Shown here piece by piece: positions 18,145-27,449 of a stretch of DNA of 64,000 nt. The stretch lies in contig NZ_ML762433.1 of NCBI RefSeq assembly GCF_009498735.1, positions 1-64,000 on the forward strand, given 5' to 3'. The notes below the pieces were generated by a model, which was not told the origin of the DNA, did not search any database, and worked only from the letters and a program-made list of their open reading frames with translations. The position numbers and the translations under genes were made by a program. The DNA comes from Gracilibacillus oryzae. GTDB taxonomy: Bacteria; Bacillota; Bacilli; Bacillales; Amphibacillaceae. The number at the start of each line of letters is the position of its first letter. Position 1 is the stretch's first letter.

Positions 18145-19905
18145 CTAATGATTCCTTTTTGGCAGTTTTAATGTCATTGTTGTCCCTAATCCATAAATAC
18201 TTTCAATCTCCAAACCAAATGAATCACCATAATAAAGTTTTATCCGCTGTTGAACATTGTGTAATCCAATTCTGTTTCCATCTGATTGGTAGTTCTCATC
18301 ATTCATCCGCTCTTTTATTTGTGTAAGTTTATTCTTATCTATACCAACACCGTTATCTGTTACTTGAATAATAAGATATTGATTTTCACTAGATAAAGTA
18401 ATTTGAACAAAACCTTTTCCTTCACGGTTCTCCAGTCCATGAATGATTGCATTCTCAACAATTGGCTGAATCAGCAGTGGAAATATCTTGTAAGCCATTA
18501 CGCTTTCTTCCATACAAATATCATAGGACAATTTATCACCAAATCTTACTTGTTGAATTTCTAAATAATATTCAACAAGCTGAAGTTCCTCCTCAATGGG
18601 TACTGGCCTGTCAGTTCTTTCAAGGGCAGAGCGCATCATTTTACTTAACATCTTGATTATTTTGGCTACTTCCGGATCTTTATTCATCAGTGCCTTCATT
18701 CGAATAGTCTCCAGTGTATTATAAAGAAAATGGGGGTTAATTTGAGATGCCAACATCTTAAAATCCATTTCTTTTTGCTTTCGCTTCCATTTTTCTTCTT
18801 TTATTTTATGAATATATACCTCATCTATTATTTTTTGGACACTTTTAGACGTTGTTTTTAAATCATGATATACCTGACTGATTTCATCACTACCTTTAAT
18901 TGACTGCTCAATCTGAAAATTTCCTTTTGCAACTTGAAACATGGTATTTCTTAGTTGCTGAATACGGCGATAAAAGCTTCTGATAAAAATGCCGATTAGT
19001 ATGACAGAAACAGTCAGCGCTCCTGTAACAATGAAAAAACCTCTTGTAAAGATGGCATTCGGTTTTTGCATAATTTCTTCTACTGGAATAATGGTGGAAA
19101 TTTGAAATGTATTATCAAGTGATTTTTCCGGGATAATCTCCTGAACATTTACCTTCACTTCTTCACCTTCATACTGTCTATCCACGAGATAGTTGTTACC
19201 GTTTTCATTTGATTGTTGGAAAAAATCCGGATGCTTCCCGATATGTTGTGGATTCTTATGATAAACAATTAATTCTTTGTCAAGCGTGATAAATGTATTA
19301 TATGGTTCACCCTCTACGACAGTTTTTAACATATCCGGCGCAACATAGATTACCAAAACCCCAAGTAACTCATTTGATGTACTGTAAATTGCTCGAGTTA
19401 ATGCTAAGTAGTGCAGTTCTGTCCAATGATTTTGCAGAAAGACCCAGGAAATTTTTCCATTTTTTGATACAGCTTCATTATACCACTGCTTTTCTTTCAC
19501 TGTGCTGTCCGCATGAATAAAATAAGAATTTGTTATTCTGTCTCTATTCATAAAAAAGTGAATGTCTTCAATCTCGTCATAATATTTTAAGAACTCGTCA
19601 AAGACAGGATATCTATTGTAAGCATTATATAATTCTAATAAAGAGTCATAATCGGTTGTAAGAAAAGTCTTTAAATCATTATTAATATACAGAAGGTCTG
19701 ATGTGTTTGTAACTCTGTTAAAAATTGTATTAAGTCGCATTTCCATTTTATCTACACTGGTTTCCACTTCACTTAACGTATTGTTTAACACGATATCTCG
19801 TATACTGTAATTCAAATAGGCACCTACAAGGATAATAGGAATTGCTGTGACAATTAAGTAAATACCAAGTAATTTATAACTTACTTTAATCGATATTTTT
19901 TTCAC
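18145..19905 (-). CDS. yesM: YesM-type sensor histidine kinase
   Basis: Membrane sensor kinase of 586 aa. A membrane segment near residues 8-30 and a second near 295-315 flank an extracellular sensing domain of about 260 aa (Cache-like). HAMP follows, then a His_kinase domain with phospho-His392 in QINPHFLYNT, and an ATPase domain with ENAIIHG and DNGVGID. The GTG at 19905 is taken as start because AGGAGAAGGGG precedes it; a longer frame to 19941 lacks a ribosome site. It lies between the GH95 gene and its response regulator, so the GH95 enzyme and its sensor are probably co-transcribed. Confidence 0.92.
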   Translation of the reverse strand: MKKISIKVSYKLLGIYLIVTAIPIILVGAYLNYSIRDIVLNNTLSEVETSVDKMEMRLNTIFNRVTNTSDLLYINNDLKTFLTTDYDSLLELYNAYNRYPVFDEFLKYYDEIEDIHFFMNRDRITNSYFIHADSTVKEKQWYNEAVSKNGKISWVFLQNHWTELHYLALTRAIYSTSNELLGVLVIYVAPDMLKTVVEGEPYNTFITLDKELIVYHKNPQHIGKHPDFFQQSNENGNNYLVDRQYEGEEVKVNVQEIIPEKSLDNTFQISTIIPVEEIMQKPNAIFTRGFFIVTGALTVSVILIGIFIRSFYRRIQQLRNTMFQVAKGNFQIEQSIKGSDEISQVYHDLKTTSKSVQKIIDEVYIHKIKEEKWKRKQKEMDFKMLASQINPHFLYNTLETIRMKALMNKDPEVAKIIKMLSKMMRSALERTDRPVPIEEELQLVEYYLEIQQVRFGDKLSYDICMEESVMAYKIFPLLIQPIVENAIIHGLENREGKGFVQITLSSENQYLIIQVTDNGVGIDKNKLTQIKERMNDENYQSDGNRIGLHNVQQRIKLYYGDSFGLEIESIYGLGTTMTLKLPKRNH

Positions 19906-19976
19906 TGCAATCCCCTTCTCCTGTTTATTAGAATCGTACACAAACCAGATTCTCTGCGGTTAAATATCACTAACTT

Positions 19977-22229
19977 TTATAGATTAATTTCTATTGTTTT
20001 CGTTTGGTTAGGCTGTAAGCTGATAAAAGTTCTATTCAATTTTGCTTTCTTATATAAAGGTAAATAAATCTCTGCCTTTTGCTCGATTGCACTTGTTATT
20101 TCCACTTCCACCTTTCTCTTCTGAAGGTTCCAGTTCAATCGGTTTATTGTTATTTGCTCAGGCAATCGGACACCACTGATCTCACCTTTAACAAGAGATG
20201 ATGGCAAGGATCCTAGAATTGTCAGACGGTTGTGGCTATAGTCTACGAGCATTTCATGAATCACTTGCGGCAATGCTCCGTTACCGTCTACATTGAAAAC
20301 TTCCTGATGATCATAATGAGACATCATTAAAGATGTGTAAAAACAATCATTCTTCACGAGCATATGAAAAATGTCCTCAATTAATTCCGGCATATGGAAT
20401 TGTGTTGCACAAAGCGCGGAATGCATTCTGCCATGTGTGGAAGTGGTGTCACCCTGCTCATTTAACAACCATGCTTCCAATCGTTTATCAAAAGCCACCC
20501 GAGATGCTTCCCACCATTCCGGATGAGACTCTTCATTGAATTCCCGACTCTGGAAGATAGGATAAAGATGTGAAAAATGCCGGTGATTATAGTTTTCTTC
20601 TTTCTCACTCAACCATTCCTTTAAAGCACCTGCTTCATTTATTTCATATGGAGGTAATTTATTAAGCATGTACTCCCATTTTTCGATATCAACACTTTCC
20701 AGTTGCAGAATACGATATGCTTGAATAAGATTCTGCAAAACCTGTTTTGCGACAGCCACATCTTGTACAGCATTATCAGCACACCCATTTTCAGCAGAAT
20801 AAGACGGAGTAAATCTGTAGGTTCCGTCCGGATCATCCACCAGGAAATCTTCATAAAATAATACAATTTCCTCTAACAATGGTATAACTTCCTGTTTCAG
20901 AAACAGCTTATCGCCTGTAAAACGATAATACTCAAAATACCAATGATCTAACCAGCCAGCTCCGCATGTCCAGAAATGGAGGGGCCATTCTTCATTCCAA
21001 TGAAAATGCTTCCCGCTATTACTGGCATGAATTGCTGCCATTATTCCTCTGCATCCATAATATTTTTGAGCATTCTCTCTGAATTCTGGTATTAATTCTT
21101 TAATTAATCGGAAAAAGCCTTCTATACCTTCCAATAGATTACTAGACAAAGCTGCAGCTATGGATAATTGGACATTTGTATCAAATGTAAAATCACCACT
21201 CCAGGCGGGATCAAATGTACCAGTCCATATCCCCTGAAGATTAGGAGTTAATTCCCCTGCACTGCAAATATACATATATCTGCCAGCATCATACATTTTT
21301 TCTAACAAAACTGGTGAAATAGTTTCCTGTTGTTTCGCTTCAGCCACAATGTCATCGATAGACCTTTCTCTCTCAGAATCTGTTACTAAATCAAGATTCA
21401 CTCGTTTAAACATATTTTGATGGACCATACTATGTGATTTGTACAATTCCTCATAGCTTGCCAATTGGTGAAGTGGCTTTTTCCTTATTGCTCTATCCTT
21501 CGATGACTGATAAGGTACAATTTCCATCGCTATCAATATTGGTGATTCTGAATAGAGATGATATCCTGCTCTGTTATTTAAAGGTGTCAGATTGTCACTT
21601 TCTACTTGGAGTATAACATCATAGCCTCCATTACTGTACACATATTGAAATTGTGTATGTAATATATTTCCGTCAGTAAAACTGTCTTGTTCCATCTTGT
21701 TATGTTGATACTGTTTTAAATGAAGGTTATACTCACCTGCACTTAATTGGTGGTAAATCATATTAGTTTTCTGCGATACAAATGTTCTGCGTTTATACTC
21801 CTTCCCATTTACTTGGTAAGAAACACAAAGCTCTCCCGTTTCGTAATCAATGCTTCGTTTGTAATCATCATAGTTTTGATGATCTGCTTCAATATATAAA
21901 TGAAAGCCGGGATGAAATGGATCACTCATCGTCAGTCCTTGGTATCCTAATTCTTGTGCTTTTTCATAATAAAAATGGATGGCTTCCTTATATCCTTCTA
22001 GTTTGATTAATTTTCTCGTTTCATCCAGAAATGGTGCCATCTCCGGTATTTTGTGACTATTACCCTGGGGTAAATAAAGCCTGCAATGGTTTCCAATTAT
22101 TGTATCATTAACAGGGTCACCTAATACCATGACTCCATGACTTCCATTACCTGAAACTAATGCATCTTCCCATTTTTCAGCTGGGGTACGTGACCAGACA
22201 CCTCTTATTGGAAGCTTATGATTATTCAT
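19977..22229 (-). CDS. GH95-like alpha-L-fucosidase/alpha-L-galactosidase
   Basis: Cytoplasmic enzyme of 750 aa resembling family GH95, which removes alpha-1,2-linked L-fucose or L-galactose by inversion. The N-terminal beta domain (WEDALVSGNGSHGVMVLGD) leads to an (alpha/alpha)6 barrel. In the barrel, LQGIWTG with the following TNVQ, TPSYSAEN and NHRHFSHLYP occupy the places of the family's catalytic Asn, acid Glu and substrate-binding His segments. It departs from typical GH95 in the PPWNSKYTININTEMNYW region, here much altered (DPAWSGDFTFDTNVQ), so substrate specificity may differ. The ATG at 22229 follows GGAGGGG. It heads the YesMN operon. L-fucose in xyloglucan or L-galactose in complex arabinoxylan would both fit the neighbourhood. 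Confidence 0.78.
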   Translation of the reverse strand: MNNHKLPIRGVWSRTPAEKWEDALVSGNGSHGVMVLGDPVNDTIIGNHCRLYLPQGNSHKIPEMAPFLDETRKLIKLEGYKEAIHFYYEKAQELGYQGLTMSDPFHPGFHLYIEADHQNYDDYKRSIDYETGELCVSYQVNGKEYKRRTFVSQKTNMIYHQLSAGEYNLHLKQYQHNKMEQDSFTDGNILHTQFQYVYSNGGYDVILQVESDNLTPLNNRAGYHLYSESPILIAMEIVPYQSSKDRAIRKKPLHQLASYEELYKSHSMVHQNMFKRVNLDLVTDSERERSIDDIVAEAKQQETISPVLLEKMYDAGRYMYICSAGELTPNLQGIWTGTFDPAWSGDFTFDTNVQLSIAAALSSNLLEGIEGFFRLIKELIPEFRENAQKYYGCRGIMAAIHASNSGKHFHWNEEWPLHFWTCGAGWLDHWYFEYYRFTGDKLFLKQEVIPLLEEIVLFYEDFLVDDPDGTYRFTPSYSAENGCADNAVQDVAVAKQVLQNLIQAYRILQLESVDIEKWEYMLNKLPPYEINEAGALKEWLSEKEENYNHRHFSHLYPIFQSREFNEESHPEWWEASRVAFDKRLEAWLLNEQGDTTSTHGRMHSALCATQFHMPELIEDIFHMLVKNDCFYTSLMMSHYDHQEVFNVDGNGALPQVIHEMLVDYSHNRLTILGSLPSSLVKGEISGVRLPEQITINRLNWNLQKRKVEVEITSAIEQKAEIYLPLYKKAKLNRTFISLQPNQTKTIEINL

Positions 22230-22271
22230 TCTGCCATCCCCTCCGTTTTGTTTGAGATAGTAACCACTCCA

Positions 22272-22285
22272 GGAAACCGGTTTCC
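22272..22285. promoter_or_regulatory. Operator palindrome GGAAACCGGTTTCC, copy 2
   Basis: Identical in all 14 bases to the palindrome at 10277-10290. It lies 43 bp upstream of the GH95 start codon and just downstream of a TAATAT hexamer (22297-22302) that could serve as -10. A convincing -35 is not visible. Confidence 0.75.
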
Positions 22286-22301
22286 GAGTTATTAACATAT
22301 T

Positions 22302-22315
22302 AGGTAACGCTTACA
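22302..22315. promoter_or_regulatory. Candidate cre (catabolite repression) site upstream of GH95
   Basis: On the minus strand TGTAAGCGTTACCT matches 13 of 14 positions of the cre consensus TGWAARCGYTWNCA. It lies 17 bp upstream of the operator palindrome, in the presumed core promoter of the GH95-YesMN operon. Confidence 0.65.
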
Positions 22316-22432
22316 GTAAATTAATTGAAACTAAGTGTAATCGATGGATTAAGTTTATTATAAATAAATTAATTTTAAAAAGCAATAACTTATCCAGATT
22401 AAGTTAGTTCTGTAGTCATATAACAAATGTAT

Positions 22433-22463
22433 AAAAAAGAACCACTTATTAAAAGTGATTCTT
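22433..22463 (-). terminator. Terminator facing the GH2 gene
   Basis: Minus-strand stem AAGAATCACTT / AAGTGGTTCTT (one mismatch; 22437-22463) followed by TTTTTTAT. No minus-strand gene other than GH2 (stop at 23257) lies upstream, so it probably ended the GH2 operon before the palindromic element was inserted between them. Confidence 0.7.
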
Positions 22464-22530
22464 TTCTAATAAGGGGAACATAACTATTATGTTTCACCCA
22501 AAAAGACGAATGTTTTAAAAAATATATGGC

Positions 22531-23131
22531 GCATAATAGGGATTTTGCGCAGTAAGTAATAAAAGTTAATGTTGAAATTATGAGCGTGCAATGACGCCGC
22601 TACGTCCGATTGCTTCGCCTTCACCACAGGCACGAGTGAAACATCTACTCAAGTAAAGAACACTTTCGTAGTGTTTTCTATGCCGTGGGGACGGCGGTCT
22701 GCTAACTTGTTGAAGAAACCCGCTTCACCAAGTGGATCTTCAGCTCGCCTTGTTCCCACAGGAGTCTACGCAATCGGACTACGCTTGAATATGGCACTAC
22801 AATGTTTTATAGGAAGTAGCAGTTTGATAGTAATGTTTATGACTAAATAAATGAAAACATCTCAAGAACCCTAGTAAGGCAGTCCATAACTAGGAGCCAA
22901 ACGAATTTCCTGTCACAAACATTGTAGAGAAACTCTAAAGCGTAGGCCGGCCACGGAGACTCCTGTGGGACAGCGAGAGGTGAAGATCCACTTTACAAAG
23001 TGCCCTTCTTTGTAAAGTTAGCTGAAGCCGAGCCCACGGAAAGCGAAGTGGCCGGACGGAGCGACATCCTTGCACACTATAGATTTCAAAAATCACTCTA
23101 ATATTGTTATTGCATATAATCCCTATTATGA
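22531..23131. repeat. 600-bp imperfect palindrome made of two inverted repeat copies
   Basis: The outermost arms CATAATAGGGATT (22532-22544) and AATCCCTATTATG (23118-23130) are perfect. Moving inwards, GTGCAATGACGCCGCTACG on the left matches the reverse complement of the right part near 23055-23075. AAGTGGATCTTCA with CCCACAGGAGTCT (22730-22770) matches the region 22960-22995, and ACTACAATGTTT (22797-22808) pairs with AAACATTGTAG (22917-22927). The loop is about 110 bp. The left arm carries about 60 extra bases (22615-22680). The unit resembles the GC-richer dispersed repeats known from many Bacillaceae genomes. Confidence 0.8.
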
Positions 23132-23256
23132 GCCGTAAATGACTTATATAAGAAAAGAATTGATGCGAATAAAGTTTTAAACAAATTCACTATTATTCAG
23201 ATTTTGGGATGAGTAAAATCTTTTGTCTCAGCTTCTTTCTAAAACACACTGTGCTG

Positions 23257-26200
23257 TTATTCATTATATTCAAAACGAAACCATCCAAAGTCAAAATTCG
23301 AACCTGGCAGAAATACAAAACTAACTTTCTGGATGCCACTAATATGGTCTAAATCAAATTCCTTTACTTCATATTTGTCAGTAAAATAAAATTCTACTAT
23401 TTGGTTAATGTCACCCTCTTCACCAGAAAAGCGTACATGAATAGTATTTTTATCTATTGGTGAGCGTCCACAAATAAATAGTTTATTAGCACCGTCTGTA
23501 AAATTAAAATTGTTAAACTCTAATGTAACATTATTTCCGATGCCTTCTACTCCATTTTCCGTGATTTGATAGCTATCACCATAAATTTGGTCCATGTTTA
23601 TGGCATCATTTTGTTCATATGCTCTGTTCTGCTCTTCAAAAGAAAACCCCTTTATATGCACTTTATTCTGTAAAACAAAACAGATAGAAGTAATGCCCTT
23701 TAATTTCCTTTTTAATCGATAAGTTTCTTCCTGATAGACATTCCATTTAGATTCCTTCTGATAGATAACATCTGCCAGCAATTCACTTCCTTCTTCATTT
23801 GGAATCCCTTCCCATATTTGCATCTCATAAGGTTCACTCGAAAGTGCAAAAACAGGTATCGTAATGAGATCTGAGCCATCACTTCCAAAATCGATGTTAT
23901 AAAAACCTACTTGTGTCTCCCCATCACGACTTGTTGCAACACCTCGTTCGTTTCCATTACCTAAATCACCTTTGCTGAAATCGTATAGACCAGCAGAGAT
24001 AAAACCATATGGATCTTTATAGGCGGTACCAAGACCTGTTGCTTTAAATTCCAGTTCAGAAAGTAGTTTTGTTTTATCCGTCCCATTTGTACTTGTGCAG
24101 CGAACACGGAATTCACCGTCACCCAATGCTTTCACTGTGGCAGAATGGCCATGAGACTCAATCTCTGCAATATTTGATTCCACCCCTGTATCTGTCACTA
24201 CACTCCATTCTATATTAGAATACGAGGTATTGGCAGGATATAACTCTACTTCTACTTCCATTTCCGTTTTTGCAGGATCAAAGGTTTGGCCACTTTCAGA
24301 AATGATCTCCATTTTTCTTAATGGTATTTCCCCTTCATTTCCCATTACACAAGGGATAGATTGATTTTCTGCTAATGCTGACACGCCAGTTAAATCTTCG
24401 GTGGTCTTCATCGCTTGTAATTCGATAATTTCCGTTTTCAAATTCTTTGATGCTACTTCTACTTTAATATTTCCCGGCTCCAGCTTAGCTGCAATAATCG
24501 CCATCAGCTTTCCGCTAAACAGTCGTCTGCTTGTCCCTTTATATGAATCATAATCAGTACTGTCACCATTATCTAATCCAATTAAGCGACCGGCACCTGA
24601 TACATGAACCTCCACGCGGTTATTCGCATTTTCTACCAGATTACCTTCATCATCCAGCATGCTGATTTCAACAAATGCTAAGTCTGTTCCGTCTGCAGTT
24701 AAAGTATTTTTATCAGTCTTAAGTTGAATTCTTTTCGCATCTCCAAACGATTTCCTGCTGTCTGTTGCAATTATATTGTTTGATTCATCGTATGCAATCG
24801 CTTTTATTTCCCCTGTAGTATATTGCAGTTTCCACCAGCCAGTTAATTGGTTTCCTTTTTTATGGTCTGTATCAAATGTTCCTATAGTCTCCCCATTAAA
24901 TTGAAGTTCAACTTTTGGAGCATTAGAACAAACTCTGACATCAATTATTTGCCCTTTATTAAAATCCCAATATGGAAAAATGTGTACCATCGGACTTTTT
25001 TTATAATCCGTCCATGCTGCTTGATATATATAATAAGAATCTTTTGGGAATGTTGCTGTATCAATCTGCCCCAGATATGAATTTTTCGTATGATAAGGGG
25101 TTGGTTCACCAATATAATCAAACCCAGTCCAAATAAAGGTCCCTAATGAGAATGGAGCATCACGATCCGCGGTAATACAGGCTTCCGTTGACTTAGCACC
25201 CCAGCTTGTTGCACTATTCCCAAGTGCAGAACACTGTTCATCATCATCCGCAAGAATGGATCTATCGAAAGGAAAATGGTAAATACCTCTGCTTTGCACA
25301 GTTGAGGCTGTTTCACTCCCATAGATAACCCAATCTGGATGTTTTTCATGATGCTCGTGATAATATTTTTCTGCGTAATTATAGCCTGCTATCTTCACAA
25401 TATCAGCACATTTCTGCGCATTTTCCCATGGCATGTAGTTGGAGCCTATCGTAATTTGTGCATTCAGCTTTGGATCAAATTCTCTCACATAATCTACTAA
25501 TTTCCTTGTAATTTCCTGACCTCTTTCATCTGCATGGGTGTCATAAATTTCGTTACCTATACTCCATAAAAGTAAGCTTGGATGGTTTCGATCTCTTTTG
25601 ACCCAGCTTTTCACATCTTCGTATGCCCATTCTTTAAAGAACCTCGCATAATCATAAGGTGTTTTGGACCTTTCCCACATATCAAATGCTTCTGTGATAA
25701 TAACAAAGCCCATTTCATCTGCAAGCTCCATTAATTCTTTTGCAGGCATATTATGAGCAGTACGAATCGCATTAACACCCATTTCTTTTAAAATGTACAA
25801 TCTGCGCTTTAAAGCGTTTACGTTAAAAGCTGCTCCAAGCGCCCCCAAATCATGATGTTCACATACACCGTTCAGTTTCATCTTCTCTCCATTTAAGATA
25901 AAACCCTCATTTGGATCCAGTTTAATATCACGGAAGCCTAAATTCTGTGTAACCACTTCTATTTTTTCTTCTCCAAGTAGTAAAGTTGTCTCTATCTGAT
26001 AAAGATTTGGTTCATCCATACTCCAAAGTGCGGGAGAATTCACTTTTAACTGTTGTGTGTTGAGCTGTCCTCTATTTATATCTTGAGATGTTGTTACAAC
26101 TAACTCATCTTTATAAAAAATAGTGTGTGTCAACGTTGCTGTTTCATAAAGGCTTAGCTCTGTATCCACTTCCACTAGCCAGTCCTCGCCTTTTCTATAT

Positions 26201-26658
26201 GTTGTAATATAGGTTCCATCTGAGAGGATATGATTTTTATCTCTTGTTTTTAGCCAAACATTGCGGTATATTCCCGCTCCAGAGTACCACCTGCTATTCG
26301 GGCTTTGATGAACTACTTTTAATACAATCTCATTATCTCCTGCTGCTAAATAATCTGTGATATCGTGTTCAAAGGAAGAATAGCCATACTTCCATTCCCC
26401 AACAAACTGTTTATTGACATAAAGTGTTGAGTCCATATAGACACCATCAAAGTATAATAGTACCTGTTTCTCTTCTATATCGTAAGTAAAGTTCTTTCGA
26501 TACCAGCCAATACTATTCTCGTACAGGTTTTGAGAATCATAAATCAACCAATCATGCGGAATATCAACAGGACTAAAGTTCAAAGATGTACTATCTTCTA
26601 TATCCAATGGACTTTTGGCGAATTCCCATTGATCATTAAATAATATTTTTTTGTTCAT
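23257..26658 (-). CDS. Large GH2 beta-galactosidase with C-terminal accessory domains
   Basis: Cytoplasmic GH2 enzyme of 1133 aa. The order is: sugar-binding domain (1-140), Ig-like domain (145-245), and TIM barrel (250-560) with acid/base Glu370 in SIGNEIYD and nucleophile Glu449 in YGSETAS. Then follow a DUF4982-type domain, an invasin/Big-like Ig domain (TADGTDLAFVEISMLDDEGN) and two C-terminal beta-sandwich modules of carbohydrate-binding type (about 850-1133). The ATG at 26658 is chosen because AAGGAG lies nine bases before it. Beta-galactosidase is the likeliest activity of this architecture, but other beta-glycosidase activities occur in GH2. It closes the operon after YesL and Nif3. 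Surface-type modules on a protein without a signal peptide are unusual. Confidence 0.88.
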   Translation of the reverse strand: MNKKILFNDQWEFAKSPLDIEDSTSLNFSPVDIPHDWLIYDSQNLYENSIGWYRKNFTYDIEEKQVLLYFDGVYMDSTLYVNKQFVGEWKYGYSSFEHDITDYLAAGDNEIVLKVVHQSPNSRWYSGAGIYRNVWLKTRDKNHILSDGTYITTYRKGEDWLVEVDTELSLYETATLTHTIFYKDELVVTTSQDINRGQLNTQQLKVNSPALWSMDEPNLYQIETTLLLGEEKIEVVTQNLGFRDIKLDPNEGFILNGEKMKLNGVCEHHDLGALGAAFNVNALKRRLYILKEMGVNAIRTAHNMPAKELMELADEMGFVIITEAFDMWERSKTPYDYARFFKEWAYEDVKSWVKRDRNHPSLLLWSIGNEIYDTHADERGQEITRKLVDYVREFDPKLNAQITIGSNYMPWENAQKCADIVKIAGYNYAEKYYHEHHEKHPDWVIYGSETASTVQSRGIYHFPFDRSILADDDEQCSALGNSATSWGAKSTEACITADRDAPFSLGTFIWTGFDYIGEPTPYHTKNSYLGQIDTATFPKDSYYIYQAAWTDYKKSPMVHIFPYWDFNKGQIIDVRVCSNAPKVELQFNGETIGTFDTDHKKGNQLTGWWKLQYTTGEIKAIAYDESNNIIATDSRKSFGDAKRIQLKTDKNTLTADGTDLAFVEISMLDDEGNLVENANNRVEVHVSGAGRLIGLDNGDSTDYDSYKGTSRRLFSGKLMAIIAAKLEPGNIKVEVASKNLKTEIIELQAMKTTEDLTGVSALAENQSIPCVMGNEGEIPLRKMEIISESGQTFDPAKTEMEVEVELYPANTSYSNIEWSVVTDTGVESNIAEIESHGHSATVKALGDGEFRVRCTSTNGTDKTKLLSELEFKATGLGTAYKDPYGFISAGLYDFSKGDLGNGNERGVATSRDGETQVGFYNIDFGSDGSDLITIPVFALSSEPYEMQIWEGIPNEEGSELLADVIYQKESKWNVYQEETYRLKRKLKGITSICFVLQNKVHIKGFSFEEQNRAYEQNDAINMDQIYGDSYQITENGVEGIGNNVTLEFNNFNFTDGANKLFICGRSPIDKNTIHVRFSGEEGDINQIVEFYFTDKYEVKEFDLDHISGIQKVSFVFLPGSNFDFGWFRFEYNE

Positions 26659-26686
26659 TAACGGATGCTCCTTCTCTTTATAATTG

Positions 26687-27370
26687 TTACGATTCTTTGA
26701 CAAAATTCAGTTTGACATCTTCAATGATTCCTTGCGTATTAGCCATTAGCAGCCATGCAATAACACTAAATAGAAGAAAGATAATAAAATCAGATGTAAA
26801 GAACATTAGGACTAATGTTAAAAATACAATACATATATTTCCGGACGTAATTTTAAATCGCATAAAAATATAATAAACGGATAGTCTGTAGACATCTCTT
26901 ATTCTGAATTGATAATGTGATGTAATAATAAGAGCATAAAATGTGAAAACAGACAGTATAAGTAAAGCAACAAGAAAAATACCATTAAGTATCTGATAAA
27001 ATAAAGTCGGATTCTGATTAAAATATTGAATATCAATCACTAAAATAAAGGCGACAATTAAGATCGGCAGCCATACTTTTAGCACATCTTTGAAATTATT
27101 TCTATACGCATGGATAAAATCAGCAACCGGCGCGACCTCTTTCTCTCTTACAAGTTTACTAAGCGCATGACACAATGCAGCAATTGCCGGGCCTGTCGGT
27201 ATTGATGCAATAAAATAAAAGATTGCATTCGATACACTAGGAATCAGTGTAATAAAAGCAATAAAAAATAGAATATTACTAGCAATAAATAGAACATTCA
27301 ATATCATTAACCAATAAACATAATTAGAAAAACGATAAAAACCACCTTGTGTAAATTGATTAGAATTCAT
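26687..27370 (-). CDS. yesL: YesL-family (DUF624) membrane protein, copy 2
   Basis: A 227-aa membrane protein with about six hydrophobic segments and the family motif IPTGPAIAALCHALSKLVREKE. It is 28 bp upstream of the GH2 start and 79 bp after the Nif3-like gene. Unlike the other two copies it has no kinase gene beside it, only transporter and hydrolase genes. Molecular role unknown. Confidence 0.9.
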   Translation of the reverse strand: MNSNQFTQGGFYRFSNYVYWLMILNVLFIASNILFFIAFITLIPSVSNAIFYFIASIPTGPAIAALCHALSKLVREKEVAPVADFIHAYRNNFKDVLKVWLPILIVAFILVIDIQYFNQNPTLFYQILNGIFLVALLILSVFTFYALIITSHYQFRIRDVYRLSVYYIFMRFKITSGNICIVFLTLVLMFFTSDFIIFLLFSVIAWLLMANTQGIIEDVKLNFVKES

Positions 27371-27449
27371 AATAAATAGTCCCCTTCATATATATTTATT
27401 TTTATTTTACAATGAATTCCCTGTTAATGGTGTATATAAAATGACATAT

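Larger units (their letters stand above)
22230..23256. other. 1-kb intergenic region between GH2 and GH95 genes
   Basis: It holds, from left to right, the GH95 operator and cre site, a terminator for the minus-strand GH2 gene, the 600-bp imperfect palindrome, and about 110 bp of plain AT-rich DNA before the GH2 stop. No protein gene is supported in it. Confidence 0.75.
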
